64,000 bases of DNA, from positions 43,904-107,903 of the forward strand of contig JAFNXM010000035.1 of assembly GCA_017383485.1 (NCBI GenBank), read 5' to 3'. Source of the stretch: Bacteroidaceae bacterium (GTDB lineage Bacteria > Bacteroidota > Bacteroidia > Bacteroidales > Bacteroidaceae). The notes beneath the pieces are model-generated. The model ran no database searches, was not told where the DNA came from, and worked only from the letters and a program-made list of their open reading frames with translations. Shown here piece after piece: positions 63,635 to 64,000 of this stretch. The first letter of the stretch is position 1. Each line of letters starts with the position of its first letter. Made by a program: the position numbers and the translations under genes.

Positions 63635-64000
63635 TTATTTTTTCTTTGGTTCACGAGAACAGTATACTTTACCCATCCGTACGCCTTCATATTGAATATA
63701 AAACATGTGCTTTGTAAGCCAATCTTCATCCCTATTGTATTGATAGATGATTTTACCTCTTTGGCTATATCTATCAATAAAGTCATAGGTCGTGATAGTC
63801 ATGAAACCACTATGTTTTTCTTTTTTATTATAAACTTTGTAGACATTGTCATTGCCCCAATAAAATATGTTGTCTTGTTGTTTCACTTCAATAAAGTCTT
63901 GCTGAATTACTCCTGTTTGAAATGTTTCAAAATCACAATTTCCAGAACAAAATATGTTCCAAATTGTAGTGGCAGTTTGTGCATAAATACTTGTACAAAA
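63635..64000 (-). CDS. Secreted protein, unknown function (5' end beyond the window)
   Basis: The frame stays open from 63886 to the window edge, so the GTG at 63886 is not the start. The first visible residues, FCTSIYAQTATTIW, look like the end of a signal peptide. The ~115-residue mature part has many aromatic residues (NIFYWGNDNVYKVYNKK, MFYIQYEGVRMGKVYC) and ends EPKKK. Function unknown. It is probably co-transcribed with the next small secreted protein. Confidence 0.6.
   Translation of the reverse strand, partial: FCTSIYAQTATTIWNIFCSGNCDFETFQTGVIQQDFIEVKQQDNIFYWGNDNVYKVYNKKEKHSGFMTITTYDFIDRYSQRGKIIYQYNRDEDWLTKHMFYIQYEGVRMGKVYCSREPKKK

Overview
The window comes from a member of the Bacteroidota, most likely order Bacteroidales and close to Prevotellaceae. 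Three things point there. The promoters are of the TTTG-N19/20-TAnnTTTG type and Shine-Dalgarno sequences are largely absent. The gene neighbourhoods (rsfS-ftsH-cdsA, thyA-folA, amidase-MCE, GYF/CD225-DUF2752, carboxylase with a separate biotin carrier) are typical of the order. Several secreted proteins carry type IX-like C-terminal sorting modules. Most of the window is ordinary chromosome with housekeeping genes. No rRNA, CRISPR array, prophage or complete insertion sequence was seen.

Layout. 1-3.9 kb: the start of a minus-strand gene, a repeat-rich gene-free stretch, and a two-gene unit for a large secreted protein and a 62-residue peptide. 3.9-7.7 kb: a multidomain secreted GH31 glycosidase with dockerin and cohesin-like modules. 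8.1-11.6 kb: rsfS-ftsH-cdsA. 12.1-15.2 kb: a TonB-receptor-like outer-membrane protein. 15.4-17.4 kb: an AAA ATPase plus DUF4435/Toprim pair resembling the PARIS defence module. 17.4-20.1 kb: a TPR protein and a GHL10 glycosidase-like protein. 20.2-24.3 kb: tRNA-Ser, thyA-folA, an rRNA cytosine methyltransferase and prmA. 24.7-31.2 kb: a PagL-like deacylase, an MCE protein, a cell-wall amidase, a shortened GH127-like protein, tRNA-Gln and an Smr/DUF2027 protein. 31.8-38.6 kb: a carboxyltransferase lacking the biotin lysine, tdk, tilS, a radical SAM protein, rplS, two small membrane proteins and a Cys/Lys-rich exported peptide. 38.9-47.9 kb: dnaA, a lipoprotein, a flavin reductase, ilvE, a coiled-coil lipoprotein, a sodium symporter, and a carboxyltransferase / small protein / biotin carrier operon. 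48-62.4 kb: DUF349, corA, a lipoprotein, a glycosyltransferase, radC, a DUF59 protein, lpxH, an ABC-2 exporter, a receiver-PPDK fusion and gdhA. 62.4-64 kb: a MITE-like element with an 8-bp target duplication, then a pair of small secreted proteins running off the edge.

How the genes work together. The 31.8 kb carboxyltransferase and the 45.6-47.9 kb operon together supply 5S-like, 12S-like and biotin-carrier parts of a methylmalonyl-CoA/pyruvate transcarboxylase or decarboxylase for succinate-propionate metabolism. LpxH, the PagL-like protein, CdsA and the MCE protein act on envelope lipids. ThyA, FolA and Tdk supply thymidylate.

The most unusual features lie between genes. One is a dispersed repeat of about 80-110 bp with the core AACGAGRCGTCGCGAAATTT, set among A/T-rich inverted arms. 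It has seven clear copies and several decayed ones, all intergenic, in both orientations. The others are an ACTCGTCAAC-type simple repeat at two loci, one of them between the two PARIS-like genes, and the 318-bp inverted-repeat element at 62.8-63.1 kb. All functional statements come from reading the sequence and knowing the families; no database search was run.
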